NCBI GenBank assembly: GCA_025454075.1
Contig: JALOPD010000050.1
Span: forward strand, 1 to 22,532
Direction of reading: 5' to 3'
Source of the DNA: Desulfobacterales bacterium
GTDB taxonomy: Bacteria > Desulfobacterota > Desulfobacteria > Desulfobacterales > UBA2174_A
DNA: 22,532 bases
Position 1 is the stretch's first letter; each line of letters opens with the position of its first letter. Position numbers and translations under genes: made by a program. Below are positions 8,311 to 14,869 of this stretch, piece by piece. Below the pieces are notes generated by a model. That model did no database searches. It worked only from the letters and a program-made list of their open reading frames with translations, and was not told the origin of the DNA.

Positions 8311-10482
8311 TCAGGCCTTGAGCTTTGAGCCCGGGTCCTTTCTTTCAAAACTGCTCACCAGCACCTCGCGCGGCTTGACCCCGTCCGAGGGGCCGACCAC
8401 GCCCTCGCGATCCATCTTCTCGATGATGCGCGCCGCGCGGTTGTAGCCGATGCGCAGGTGCCGCTGGATCATGGAGATGGAGGCCTGGCGGGTGCGCACC
8501 ACCAGCTCCACCGCTTCGTCGTAGCGCTCGTCGTAGTCGTCGTCCCCGTCCCCGTTCGACGCCTCGGCCGGCGGGACCTCGGTGACCTCCTGATCGTAAT
8601 CCGGCTTCTCCTGCTGTTTCAGGTAGTCGACGATGCGGGTGAGCTCGCCTTCGGAGATGAAGGCCCCGTGGATCCGCTGGAGTTTTCCGGTGCCGGGCGG
8701 CAGGAAGAGCATGTCGCCGCTGCCCAGCAGGTTCTCGGCGCCGTTGGCGTCGATGATGGTGCGCGAGTCGGTCTTGGAGGAGACCTGGAAGGTCAGCCGC
8801 GTGGGGAAGTTCGCCTTGATGATGCCGGTGAGCACATCCACCGAGGGCCGCTGCGTGGCGAGGATCAGGTGGATGCCGGCCGCCCGCGCCATCTGGGCCA
8901 GCCGGGTGAGCGCCACCTCCACGTCCCGCGAGGCCACCATCATGAGGTCCGCCAGCTCGTCGATGATGATCACGATGTAGGGCAGCTTCTCCGTCTCCGC
9001 CCCGCCGGCCTGCGGTTTCTCGGATTCGATTTTCTGGTTGTACTGCTTGATGTTGCGGGCCCGGCACTCGGAGAGCTTCTCGTAGCGGCGCTCCATTTCG
9101 CGCACGGCCCAGTAGAGCGCGTTGGTGGCCTTCTTGGCGTCGGTGACCACCGGCGTGATGAGGTGGGGGATCCCGTCGTAGTTGGACAGCTCGATGCGCT
9201 TGGGGTCCACCATGATGAGCTTCACCTCGTCGGGCCGGGCCTTGTAGAGCAGGCTGCAGATCATGCCGTTGAGCGCGACGCTCTTGCCGGCGCCGGTGGC
9301 CCCCGCGATCAGCAGGTGCGGCATCTTGTCGAGCTCGGCCGCCACCGGGTTGCCGACGATGTCCTTGCCGAGACAGATGGTGAGCCTGGACTTGGACTTC
9401 TCGAACGCGATGGAGGCCACGACCTCCTTGAACTTCACGACCTCCCGCACGGCGTTGGGAACCTCGATGCCGATGGCGGCCTTGCCCGGGATCGGCGCCA
9501 CGATGCGGATGCTGGCCGCCCGCAGGGCCAGGGCGAGATCGTCGGAAAGATTGGCGACCTTGTTGATCTTCACCCCCGGCGCCGGCTCGTACTCGTAGGT
9601 GGTGACCACCGGACCGGGGGAGACCGCCACCACCTGGCCGTTGACGCCGAAGTCCTCCAGCTTCTTCTCCAGCAGCTTGGACTGCATGCGCAGGCTCTCA
9701 CTGTCGAGCGAGGCCGGCTTGGGGTCGGGGTCGTCGAGCAGCTTGATGGGCGGCAGGCGGAAGCCCTTGCCGGTCTGCATGAACTCGAAGACTTCCTGCT
9801 TGGGCGGCGGAACGATCTTGATGGGCTTCGGCAGAGCGGGCGCGACCTTGATCTCCCTGGCCTTGGCCTTGAGCTTCTCGTGGTCGGCCTGGGGCAGCTT
9901 CCGGGAGCGTTCGCGCCGCTCCTTGCCCTTGAGGTAGGCCGTCAGCAGGCGGTCGTAGGAGGACCCTGCCCACCCGTGGCAGCGCCTGAAAAAGGCCAGC
10001 AAAGAGAAGCCCGTGGCGAGGATGAACCCGACCAGCCAGAGCGCGACGAGAACGATGATGCCGCCCGCGGGGTTGGTGTATCGGACCAGGAAGGCCTGGA
10101 TCGGGATGCCGAGCATCCCCCCGCTGGAGAACTTCTTGTCGAACATGAGGTAGTGATCCTGGTGGACCGCCAGCAGGCTGGCCGTGGTGAGGACCAGCAG
10201 GAGGCCGCCCGCCAGGGTGCAGGCCATCACGCGCCCGGGCTGGTTGCCGAAGAACTGCAGGCTGAGCAGCAGCAGCAGCAGGGGGACCCAGAACGCCCCC
10301 ATCCCGACCAGCCCGATCAGAAGCCCCGCCAGATGGGCGCCCACGACGCCGAACAGGTTGTGGACGCGCCCGCCGGCGCCGGCGCTGTGGATCGACGGGT
10401 CCGCCGGGTGATAGGACAGCAGGCTGATCAGGGTGAAGATCACGAAGAAAAAAATGAATATGCCGGTGATTTCGCGACGCAT
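8311..10482 (-). CDS. ftsK: DNA translocase FtsK/SpoIIIE
   Basis: About 723 residues from the ATG at 10482. Septum-anchored hexameric motor that pumps chromosome ends out of the closing septum and activates XerCD recombination at dif. The N-terminus has four hydrophobic helices (about 7-27, 47-80, 88-107, 140-165). A linker of only about 80 residues, rich in Lys/Pro, makes this a short FtsK, unlike the very long E. coli protein. The alpha/beta motor has Walker A GATGAGKS (about 394-401), Walker B VIIIDELADLMM (about 504-515) and LATQRPSVDVLTG. An acidic stretch (DGDDDYDERYD) leads to the winged-helix gamma domain, with QASISMIQRHLRIGYNRAAR followed by GVVGPSDG, which reads KOPS orientation sites. 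A TTG three codons earlier (10491) is an alternative start. No ribosome-binding site is evident. The upstream gap to RNase J holds a heptamer repeat pair. Confidence 0.96.
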   Translation of the reverse strand: MRREITGIFIFFFVIFTLISLLSYHPADPSIHSAGAGGRVHNLFGVVGAHLAGLLIGLVGMGAFWVPLLLLLLSLQFFGNQPGRVMACTLAGGLLLVLTTASLLAVHQDHYLMFDKKFSSGGMLGIPIQAFLVRYTNPAGGIIVLVALWLVGFILATGFSLLAFFRRCHGWAGSSYDRLLTAYLKGKERRERSRKLPQADHEKLKAKAREIKVAPALPKPIKIVPPPKQEVFEFMQTGKGFRLPPIKLLDDPDPKPASLDSESLRMQSKLLEKKLEDFGVNGQVVAVSPGPVVTTYEYEPAPGVKINKVANLSDDLALALRAASIRIVAPIPGKAAIGIEVPNAVREVVKFKEVVASIAFEKSKSRLTICLGKDIVGNPVAAELDKMPHLLIAGATGAGKSVALNGMICSLLYKARPDEVKLIMVDPKRIELSNYDGIPHLITPVVTDAKKATNALYWAVREMERRYEKLSECRARNIKQYNQKIESEKPQAGGAETEKLPYIVIIIDELADLMMVASRDVEVALTRLAQMARAAGIHLILATQRPSVDVLTGIIKANFPTRLTFQVSSKTDSRTIIDANGAENLLGSGDMLFLPPGTGKLQRIHGAFISEGELTRIVDYLKQQEKPDYDQEVTEVPPAEASNGDGDDDYDERYDEAVELVVRTRQASISMIQRHLRIGYNRAARIIEKMDREGVVGPSDGVKPREVLVSSFERKDPGSKLKA

Positions 10483-10494
10483 AACGACCAACCG

Positions 10495-10573
10495 TTTTAC
10501 GTTTCAAGTGTTAAGTTTTAAGAATAAGCATTTCACCATCATCGCTTAAAACTTAGAACCTAAAACTTAAAAC
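10495..10573. repeat. Inverted pair of heptamer arrays (CTTAAAA type), 4 + 4 units
   Basis: Left arm, exact 7-nt steps: TTTTACG, TTTCAAG, TGTTAAG, TTTTAAG (10495-10522). Centre of 22 nt (10523-10544). Right arm: CTTAAAA, CTTAGAA, CCTAAAA, CTTAAAA (10545-10572), then C. The right arm is the reverse complement of the left, unit by unit, with substitutions. It fills the 96-nt gap between the RNase J stop (10579) and the ftsK ATG (10482), so it would form the ftsK leader or the intergenic RNA. No T-run follows a GC stem, so it is not a standard terminator. Confidence 0.88.
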
Positions 10574-10578
10574 TATTT

Positions 10579-12225
10579 TTAAACTTCCATGATAAAGGGC
10601 AGGATCACCGGCCGCCGGCCGATCGTGTAGAAAAAATACTGCCGCAGCGCGGTCTGGATGCGGCTGCTCATCCGCTCGACGCGGTCGGGGGTCTCGGGCG
10701 ACAGCTCCTCCACCACCTCCAGCACGACGCAGTGCGCGTCCTGGAGCAGGTGACCGGTGGCGGTCTCGAACACCACCCCGCGCGAGACGATCTCGGGCCC
10801 GTACACGATGATGCCGGTCGCCTCGTCGAGGGCCATCGTCACGGCGACCACCCCCTCCTCGGAGAGCACGCGGCGCTCCTTCAGGACCGCGCGGCCGACA
10901 TCGCCGACGCCCTTGCCGTCGACCAGCACGCGGCCGGTGTCCACGCACCCGGCGATGCGGCCGACCCCCTTTTCGAACTCGATCACCTGCCCGTTTTCCG
11001 CCAGCAGGATGCGGCCCTCATCGATCCCCATCTCCCGGGCCAGGCGCGCGTGCAGGACCAGGTGCCGGTATTCGCCGTGGATCGGTATGAAGTGCCGCGG
11101 CCGGGTCAGCCGGATCATCTCTTTGAGCTCGTCGCGGAAGGCGTGGCCGGAGACGTGGATGTCGGATATCTTTTCGTAAATGACGTCCGCGCCGCGGCGA
11201 TAGAGGTTGTCGATGATCTTGCCGATCGCGCGCTCGTTGCCGGGGATGAACTTGGAGGAGAGCACCACCGTGTCCCCCGGCTGGATCTTGATCTGCTTGT
11301 GGGTGCCGGAGGCCATGCGCGCCAGGGCCGACATCGGCTCGCCCTGGCTGCCGGTGGTGATGATGACGATGTCCTCGCCCGGGTAGTCCCCCAGCAGGTC
11401 GATGCTCACATCGGTGCCCCGCGGCACCGTCAGGTAGCCCAGCGTCTTGGCGATCTCGGCGCTGGCCTCGATGCTGCGGCCGCTGATGATCACCTTGCGG
11501 CCCCCCTGCCGGGCGATGTCCACGATGGTCTGAATCCGGCCGATGTTGGAGGCGAACAGCGCCACGATGATGCGCCCCGGGCTTTTCTCCACGATCTGCG
11601 CAAAGGTCTCCGCGATCCGGCTGTCCGGAACGGTGGCGCCCTCCCGCTCGATGTTGGTCGAATCCGAGAGCAGGGCCAGCACCCCGCGCTCGCCGCTGCG
11701 GGAGAATTTCTGCACGTCGGTGCCGCTGCCGTCGGCCGTGCGGCTGAGCTTGAAATCGCCCGTGTGCACCACCAGGCCCTCGGGGGTGTCGATGGCGATG
11801 CCCACGCCGTCGACCACGCTGTGGCCCACCCGGATGAAATCGAGCGTGAAGGGGCCTATCGCCAGCGGCCGCTCGCAGGAGATCACGTGCAGGCCGCCGG
11901 GCGCGGCGACCTCCAGCTCCTCCAGCTTCTGGCGCACCAGTCCCAGGGTGAAGGCCGTGCCGAAGATCGGCGCGTCGATCTCGCGCAGCAGGTAGGGCAG
12001 CGCGCCGATGTGGTCCTCGTGGGCATGCGTCAGCACGACGCCGAGCGTGCGGGAGGGGTGCCGCCGGAGGTAGGACATGTCGGGGATGACGAAATCGACC
12101 CCCAGCATGTAGTCTTCGGGAAACATCAGGCCGGCGTCCACGACGAGCCGCGCATCGTCGGATTCGAAGACCGTCATGTTCAGGCCGATCTCCCCCAGGC
12201 CTCCCAGCGCAATGATTCTCAGCAT
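10579..12225 (-). CDS. rnj: Ribonuclease J (metallo-beta-lactamase / beta-CASP)
   Basis: 548 residues, the normal length. 5'-to-3' exonuclease and endonuclease acting in mRNA decay and rRNA maturation. The metallo-beta-lactamase core has the metal-binding motif HAHEDH (67-72), VGHSVVDGVGI and HTGDFKL. The beta-CASP insertion has SDSTN, FASNIGRIQTI and the segments TTGSQGEPMSALARMA and HVSGHAF. The C-terminal part has FIPIHGEYRHL and then the dimerisation/C-terminal domain. The start overlaps the end of plsC: ATGCTGA contains both the RNase J ATG and the plsC TGA, with GAGGGA a few bases upstream, which implies translational coupling. Gram-negative bacteria with RNase J include many deltaproteobacteria, which fits the suggested lineage. 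Confidence 0.96.
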   Translation of the reverse strand: MLRIIALGGLGEIGLNMTVFESDDARLVVDAGLMFPEDYMLGVDFVIPDMSYLRRHPSRTLGVVLTHAHEDHIGALPYLLREIDAPIFGTAFTLGLVRQKLEELEVAAPGGLHVISCERPLAIGPFTLDFIRVGHSVVDGVGIAIDTPEGLVVHTGDFKLSRTADGSGTDVQKFSRSGERGVLALLSDSTNIEREGATVPDSRIAETFAQIVEKSPGRIIVALFASNIGRIQTIVDIARQGGRKVIISGRSIEASAEIAKTLGYLTVPRGTDVSIDLLGDYPGEDIVIITTGSQGEPMSALARMASGTHKQIKIQPGDTVVLSSKFIPGNERAIGKIIDNLYRRGADVIYEKISDIHVSGHAFRDELKEMIRLTRPRHFIPIHGEYRHLVLHARLAREMGIDEGRILLAENGQVIEFEKGVGRIAGCVDTGRVLVDGKGVGDVGRAVLKERRVLSEEGVVAVTMALDEATGIIVYGPEIVSRGVVFETATGHLLQDAHCVVLEVVEELSPETPDRVERMSSRIQTALRQYFFYTIGRRPVILPFIMEV

Positions 12226-12962
12226 CGCCGTCCCTCTTCAGGCGCCGCCAGCCCCAGCCGAATGGCGCTCCGCACGCCGTCCATGAGCGCTTCCTTGGAG
12301 TCGAGGGCGAGCCCCTGCGTGGCGATCGGCTCGCCGATATCCACCACGACCGGCCGCGGGCGAATGAGCAGGCCGTGCTTCGGCATGATGTCGTAGGTCC
12401 CGCGCACGGCCACGGGCACGATCGGCACCCCGGCGCCGATGGCCATGACGAAGCCGCCTTTCTTGAAGGCCTTGAGCGACCCGTCCAGGCTGCGCGTGCC
12501 TTCCGGAAAAATCAGGATCGAAACTCCCTGCCGGATTTTTTCCGCCGCCTGCTGCAGGCTTCCGAAGGCGGCCGCGCGATCCGAGCGGTCGATGCTGATG
12601 TAGCCCGCCCCGCGCATGGCCCGCCCGAAAATGGGGATCCTGAACAACTCGGCCTTTGCCAGCCACCGGAACTGCACCGGCAGGTGCCCCAGCAGCACCG
12701 GGATGTCGAAATTGCTCTGGTGGTTGGCCATGAAGATGTAAGAGCGGCCGGCCTCGATGCGCTCGATACCGGTGACGGTCACCCGGACCCCGCTCAGCGC
12801 CAGAAGGCAGCGCGACCAGGCCCGCCCCACCCGGTGAACCGAGTCGCCGCTGCGGCTGAAAAAGGAAACGGCGATCGCCAGGACGCTGAAGAAAAGGGTC
12901 GCGACCGCCCCCCCCACGATGATGACCGCTGTGCGGGCCCAAGCGACAAGAGGGTTCCCCAT
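12219..12962 (-). CDS. plsC: 1-acyl-sn-glycerol-3-phosphate acyltransferase
   Basis: About 247 residues. It acylates lysophosphatidic acid to phosphatidic acid at the inner membrane. It has an N-terminal hydrophobic anchor (AVIIVGGAVATLFFSVLAIA), then the four acyltransferase blocks: NHQSNFD (the NHx4D catalytic motif, His about 81 and Asp about 86), the segment RWLAKAELFRIPIFGRAM, FPEGTRS (about 152-158) and VPIVPVAVRGTYDI. The start is uncertain: ATG at 12962, GTG at 12986 or TTG at 12995. The last two lie closer to a G-rich run that could serve as a ribosome-binding site. It overlaps the RNase J gene downstream by 7 nt. Confidence 0.92.
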   Translation of the reverse strand: MGNPLVAWARTAVIIVGGAVATLFFSVLAIAVSFFSRSGDSVHRVGRAWSRCLLALSGVRVTVTGIERIEAGRSYIFMANHQSNFDIPVLLGHLPVQFRWLAKAELFRIPIFGRAMRGAGYISIDRSDRAAAFGSLQQAAEKIRQGVSILIFPEGTRSLDGSLKAFKKGGFVMAIGAGVPIVPVAVRGTYDIMPKHGLLIRPRPVVVDIGEPIATQGLALDSKEALMDGVRSAIRLGLAAPEEGRRC

Positions 12963-13006
12963 CGGCGAACACGGAGGCGTCGTCACACCTATCAAGCCCC
13001 CCCTGC

Positions 13007-13047
13007 ATAACCCGGGCGCCGGGCCCTCGGCTTGGCGCCCGGGTTAT
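13007..13047. repeat. Perfect 14-bp inverted repeat spanning a stop codon
   Basis: ATAACCCGGGCGCC (13007-13020) and GGCGCCCGGGTTAT (13034-13047) with a 13-nt loop. The stop codon of the 110-aa gene (13044-13046 on the minus strand) sits inside the stem. There is no T-run on either side, so it is more likely an mRNA 3'-end stabiliser, a pausing hairpin or a relic repeat than an intrinsic terminator. Confidence 0.85.
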
Positions 13048-13376
13048 ACCGAGATGCCCAGTTGCTCCAGCATGTCGTCCACCCGGCCGATGAGCCGGTT
13101 GCGCTGTTCCGGAGTGGCGTAGGCAATGCAGTTGCAGCGGATGCGGTTGCGGGTGCGCACCAGCAGCTCCATGGACAAGCGGGTTTCCACGAGTTCGACC
13201 GCCACGACATGCGGCTGGCACTCCAGGTGCTCGCGCTGAATCGGCGCCAGGACATCCGGATCGAGCGGGATCCAGTACACGGCGCCCAAGTCCGCCTCAC
13301 CGTAGCCTTGATCGAGAAAACCCTTCAGTTTTTCGTAGTCATGGTATCGCAGCTGATCAACTACATATTGTTTCAT
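13044..13376 (-). CDS. Small protein of unknown function (110 aa)
   Basis: 110 residues from the ATG at 13376, beginning MKQYVVDQLRYHDYEKLKGF and ending in DDMLEQLGISV. I do not recognise a named family. The sequence reads like a compact alpha/beta protein: a helical start, then WIPLDPDVL, then alternating strands (HVVAVELVETRLSMELLVRTR) with the CNC pair at about 81-83, and a helical tail. There is no signal peptide or membrane segment. The frame is open further upstream, but that would run through the ferredoxin terminator, so the ATG is preferred, without a clear ribosome-binding site. It lies upstream of plsC and RNase J in the same direction, separated by a hairpin. Confidence 0.7.
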   Translation of the reverse strand: MKQYVVDQLRYHDYEKLKGFLDQGYGEADLGAVYWIPLDPDVLAPIQREHLECQPHVVAVELVETRLSMELLVRTRNRIRCNCIAYATPEQRNRLIGRVDDMLEQLGISV

Positions 13377-13445
13377 CAGTGGCAGGTTTACCACAAAATG
13401 TTGAGGTTCGCAAGCTGCAGGCGCTCTCCGGCGCCGGCGCTGAAA

Positions 13446-13483
13446 CAAAAAACCCCCTGGCCCGCGCGGGGCGGACCAGGGGG
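13446..13483 (-). terminator. Rho-independent terminator after the ferredoxin gene
   Basis: Read on the minus strand: stem CCCCCTGG (13483-13476) with CCAGGGGG (13460-13453), GC-rich 15-nt loop, then a run of T (A run on the plus strand, 13446-13452). It lies about 20 nt beyond the ferredoxin stop. Confidence 0.92.
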
Positions 13484-13501
13484 CAACGAGCCACGCGTGG
13501 C

Positions 13502-13690
13502 TTAAGTCTCTTCGACGGTGATCGCGTGTTCCGCGCAAACCTCGACGCAGCTTTCGCACCCAAGGCACTCTTCCGCGTTTGCCGGAACGGATTTTCCATC
13601 ACGCATCTCAAAAACCTCGACCGGGCAGACGTCTACACACTCTTCGCAGCCAACGCACTTTTCTTCGTCGACGGTGGGATTAAAAGCCAT
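13502..13690 (-). CDS. 2x[4Fe-4S] ferredoxin
   Basis: 62 residues. Small soluble low-potential electron carrier. Two complete cluster motifs are visible: C12-x2-C15-x2-C18-x3-C22-P, and C42-x2-C45-x2-C48-x3-C52 with Ala rather than Pro after the last Cys. This is a normal length for a clostridial-type ferredoxin. The acidic surface (many Glu/Asp) is typical of an anaerobe's general electron donor. The start is well supported by AAAGGAG nine bases upstream of the ATG at 13690. It has its own strong promoter and a strong terminator, so it is a monocistronic and probably highly expressed gene. Confidence 0.97.
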   Translation of the reverse strand: MAFNPTVDEEKCVGCEECVDVCPVEVFEMRDGKSVPANAEECLGCESCVEVCAEHAITVEET

Positions 13691-13768
13691 TCCTTGATCT
13701 CCTTTCGGTGGTTTTTATCAAAAGGCCACTGCAGCCTGATGTGCCGTTTGGCTCATTCCGGTTGTGTC

Positions 13769-13795
13769 ATTAGACTAATTAAAATGGCCTGTCAA
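13769..13795 (-). promoter_or_regulatory. Probable sigma70-type promoter of the ferredoxin gene
   Basis: On the minus strand a perfect TTGACA (13795-13790), then TCTAAT (13774-13769) after 15 nt. TAATGA 17 nt from the -35 is an alternative -10. The leader to the ATG at 13690 is about 75 nt. AT-rich surroundings contrast with the GC-rich coding DNA on both sides. Confidence 0.6.
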
Positions 13796-13864
13796 GCCTT
13801 GATGTAATTTTTTAAAACCCCCCGGGCGCCTTCCCCGATTCAACCGTATAGAAAATGAAATCGA

Positions 13865-14869
13865 TTACTTATTCCCGACGTGACAACGCAGCTGCACAAG
13901 GACCGTGTGCCGCCAGGGGGCCTGGGGCGGCGGCTGGCCGCACCCCGGGCCGGAAGCGAGCAGGCGGTTGAAAAAGCCGAAGGGGGACAGTTCGGGCCAC
14001 ACGTGGAAACAGGCCTCTTCGGCGGGATTTCCCGGCGATGTCTGCTTCGTTTCATCCGACGGCAGATCCTCGACCGGGAACGCTCCGGCGGCCAGGCCGG
14101 ACAAGAGCGCAAGGACGTCGTCTGTCGGAGACGGTGGGCTGGAAAGAGTCTTCCCGGCCGCCCGGCAAAGCGCTTCACGGCTGACCCGCAGGCGGCCCGG
14201 CACGGTTTCGGCCAAATGGCGGATGAGGCCGGCGCTGTGCGTGACGAACACGGGGCTGGGATAGGGGAGGTCCAGAAACAGCCGCGCCCAGGCGGCCGTA
14301 CGCAGCACCAGGCGGTCATCCCCGTCATCCTCTGCAACGGGCCCTTTCGACGGCTCGAGCCCGGATGCGGCGGGGTCCGCCTCACCCTTCAGGGCGGCGA
14401 AAAGCCGGGCGTGCGCCTCGTCAAAGCGGGCAAGGTCGCCGGCGATCTGGTGGCGCTGCTGGTCGGCCGTCTGGGCCAGCTGCAGAAAAACCCGGGCGGC
14501 CAGGCCGGCATCGGCTGCGGATTGAGGCGTCGCCCGGCGCCGGAGCTGGGATGCGATCTCGAAGGTGCTGCCGTCCGCGCCCGCGGGCCCCCAAAACGAA
14601 TGCCCGTGCCGGAGCGCTGCTTCGAGGCCGGTGCCGTTGCGGTGCAGCCGGCCCCACTCCTCGAAATCCCGGATGAGGCGATCGAAGTCGGAGGCGTCGC
14701 CCGGCGCCGGTGCGACCACCTCCAAAAAACCGTCCGCCGCCAGGGGCTGCATCTCTTCCGGCACGCGCCCCGCAACCGGCTGATATACCGCCACGGAGGC
14801 AAAGAGCTTCCTCAGCGCGTCCGCCGCGGCCGGCGCCAGATAGGTGTGGGGGAAGTAAACGGGTTTCAT
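13865..14869 (-). CDS. Protein of unknown function (334 aa), coupled to the cysteine synthase fusion
   Basis: 334 residues from the ATG at 14869, which overlaps the stop of the upstream cysteine synthase/CysRS-like gene in ATGA, so translation is very probably coupled. It begins MKPVYFPHTYLAPAAADALR and continues with a mostly helical, Ala/Leu/Arg-rich sequence containing FLEVVAPAPGDASDFDRLIR, HGHSFWGP and FVTHSAGLIRHLAETVPGRL. The last third is Pro/Gly-rich (GCGQPPPQAPWRHT). There is no signal peptide, transmembrane helix or cluster motif, and I recognise no family. The stop-start overlap suggests it acts with the fused enzyme or is needed in proportion to it. The frame continues upstream inside the neighbouring gene, but that is only its shadow. 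Confidence 0.8.
   Translation of the reverse strand: MKPVYFPHTYLAPAAADALRKLFASVAVYQPVAGRVPEEMQPLAADGFLEVVAPAPGDASDFDRLIRDFEEWGRLHRNGTGLEAALRHGHSFWGPAGADGSTFEIASQLRRRATPQSAADAGLAARVFLQLAQTADQQRHQIAGDLARFDEAHARLFAALKGEADPAASGLEPSKGPVAEDDGDDRLVLRTAAWARLFLDLPYPSPVFVTHSAGLIRHLAETVPGRLRVSREALCRAAGKTLSSPPSPTDDVLALLSGLAAGAFPVEDLPSDETKQTSPGNPAEEACFHVWPELSPFGFFNRLLASGPGCGQPPPQAPWRHTVLVQLRCHVGNK

Noticed and set aside
8458..10521. A 687-codon open frame opposite ftsK
   Set aside because: High-GC shadow of ftsK: low-complexity Gly/Asp/His/Arg/Val composition, no domain, no start signal.
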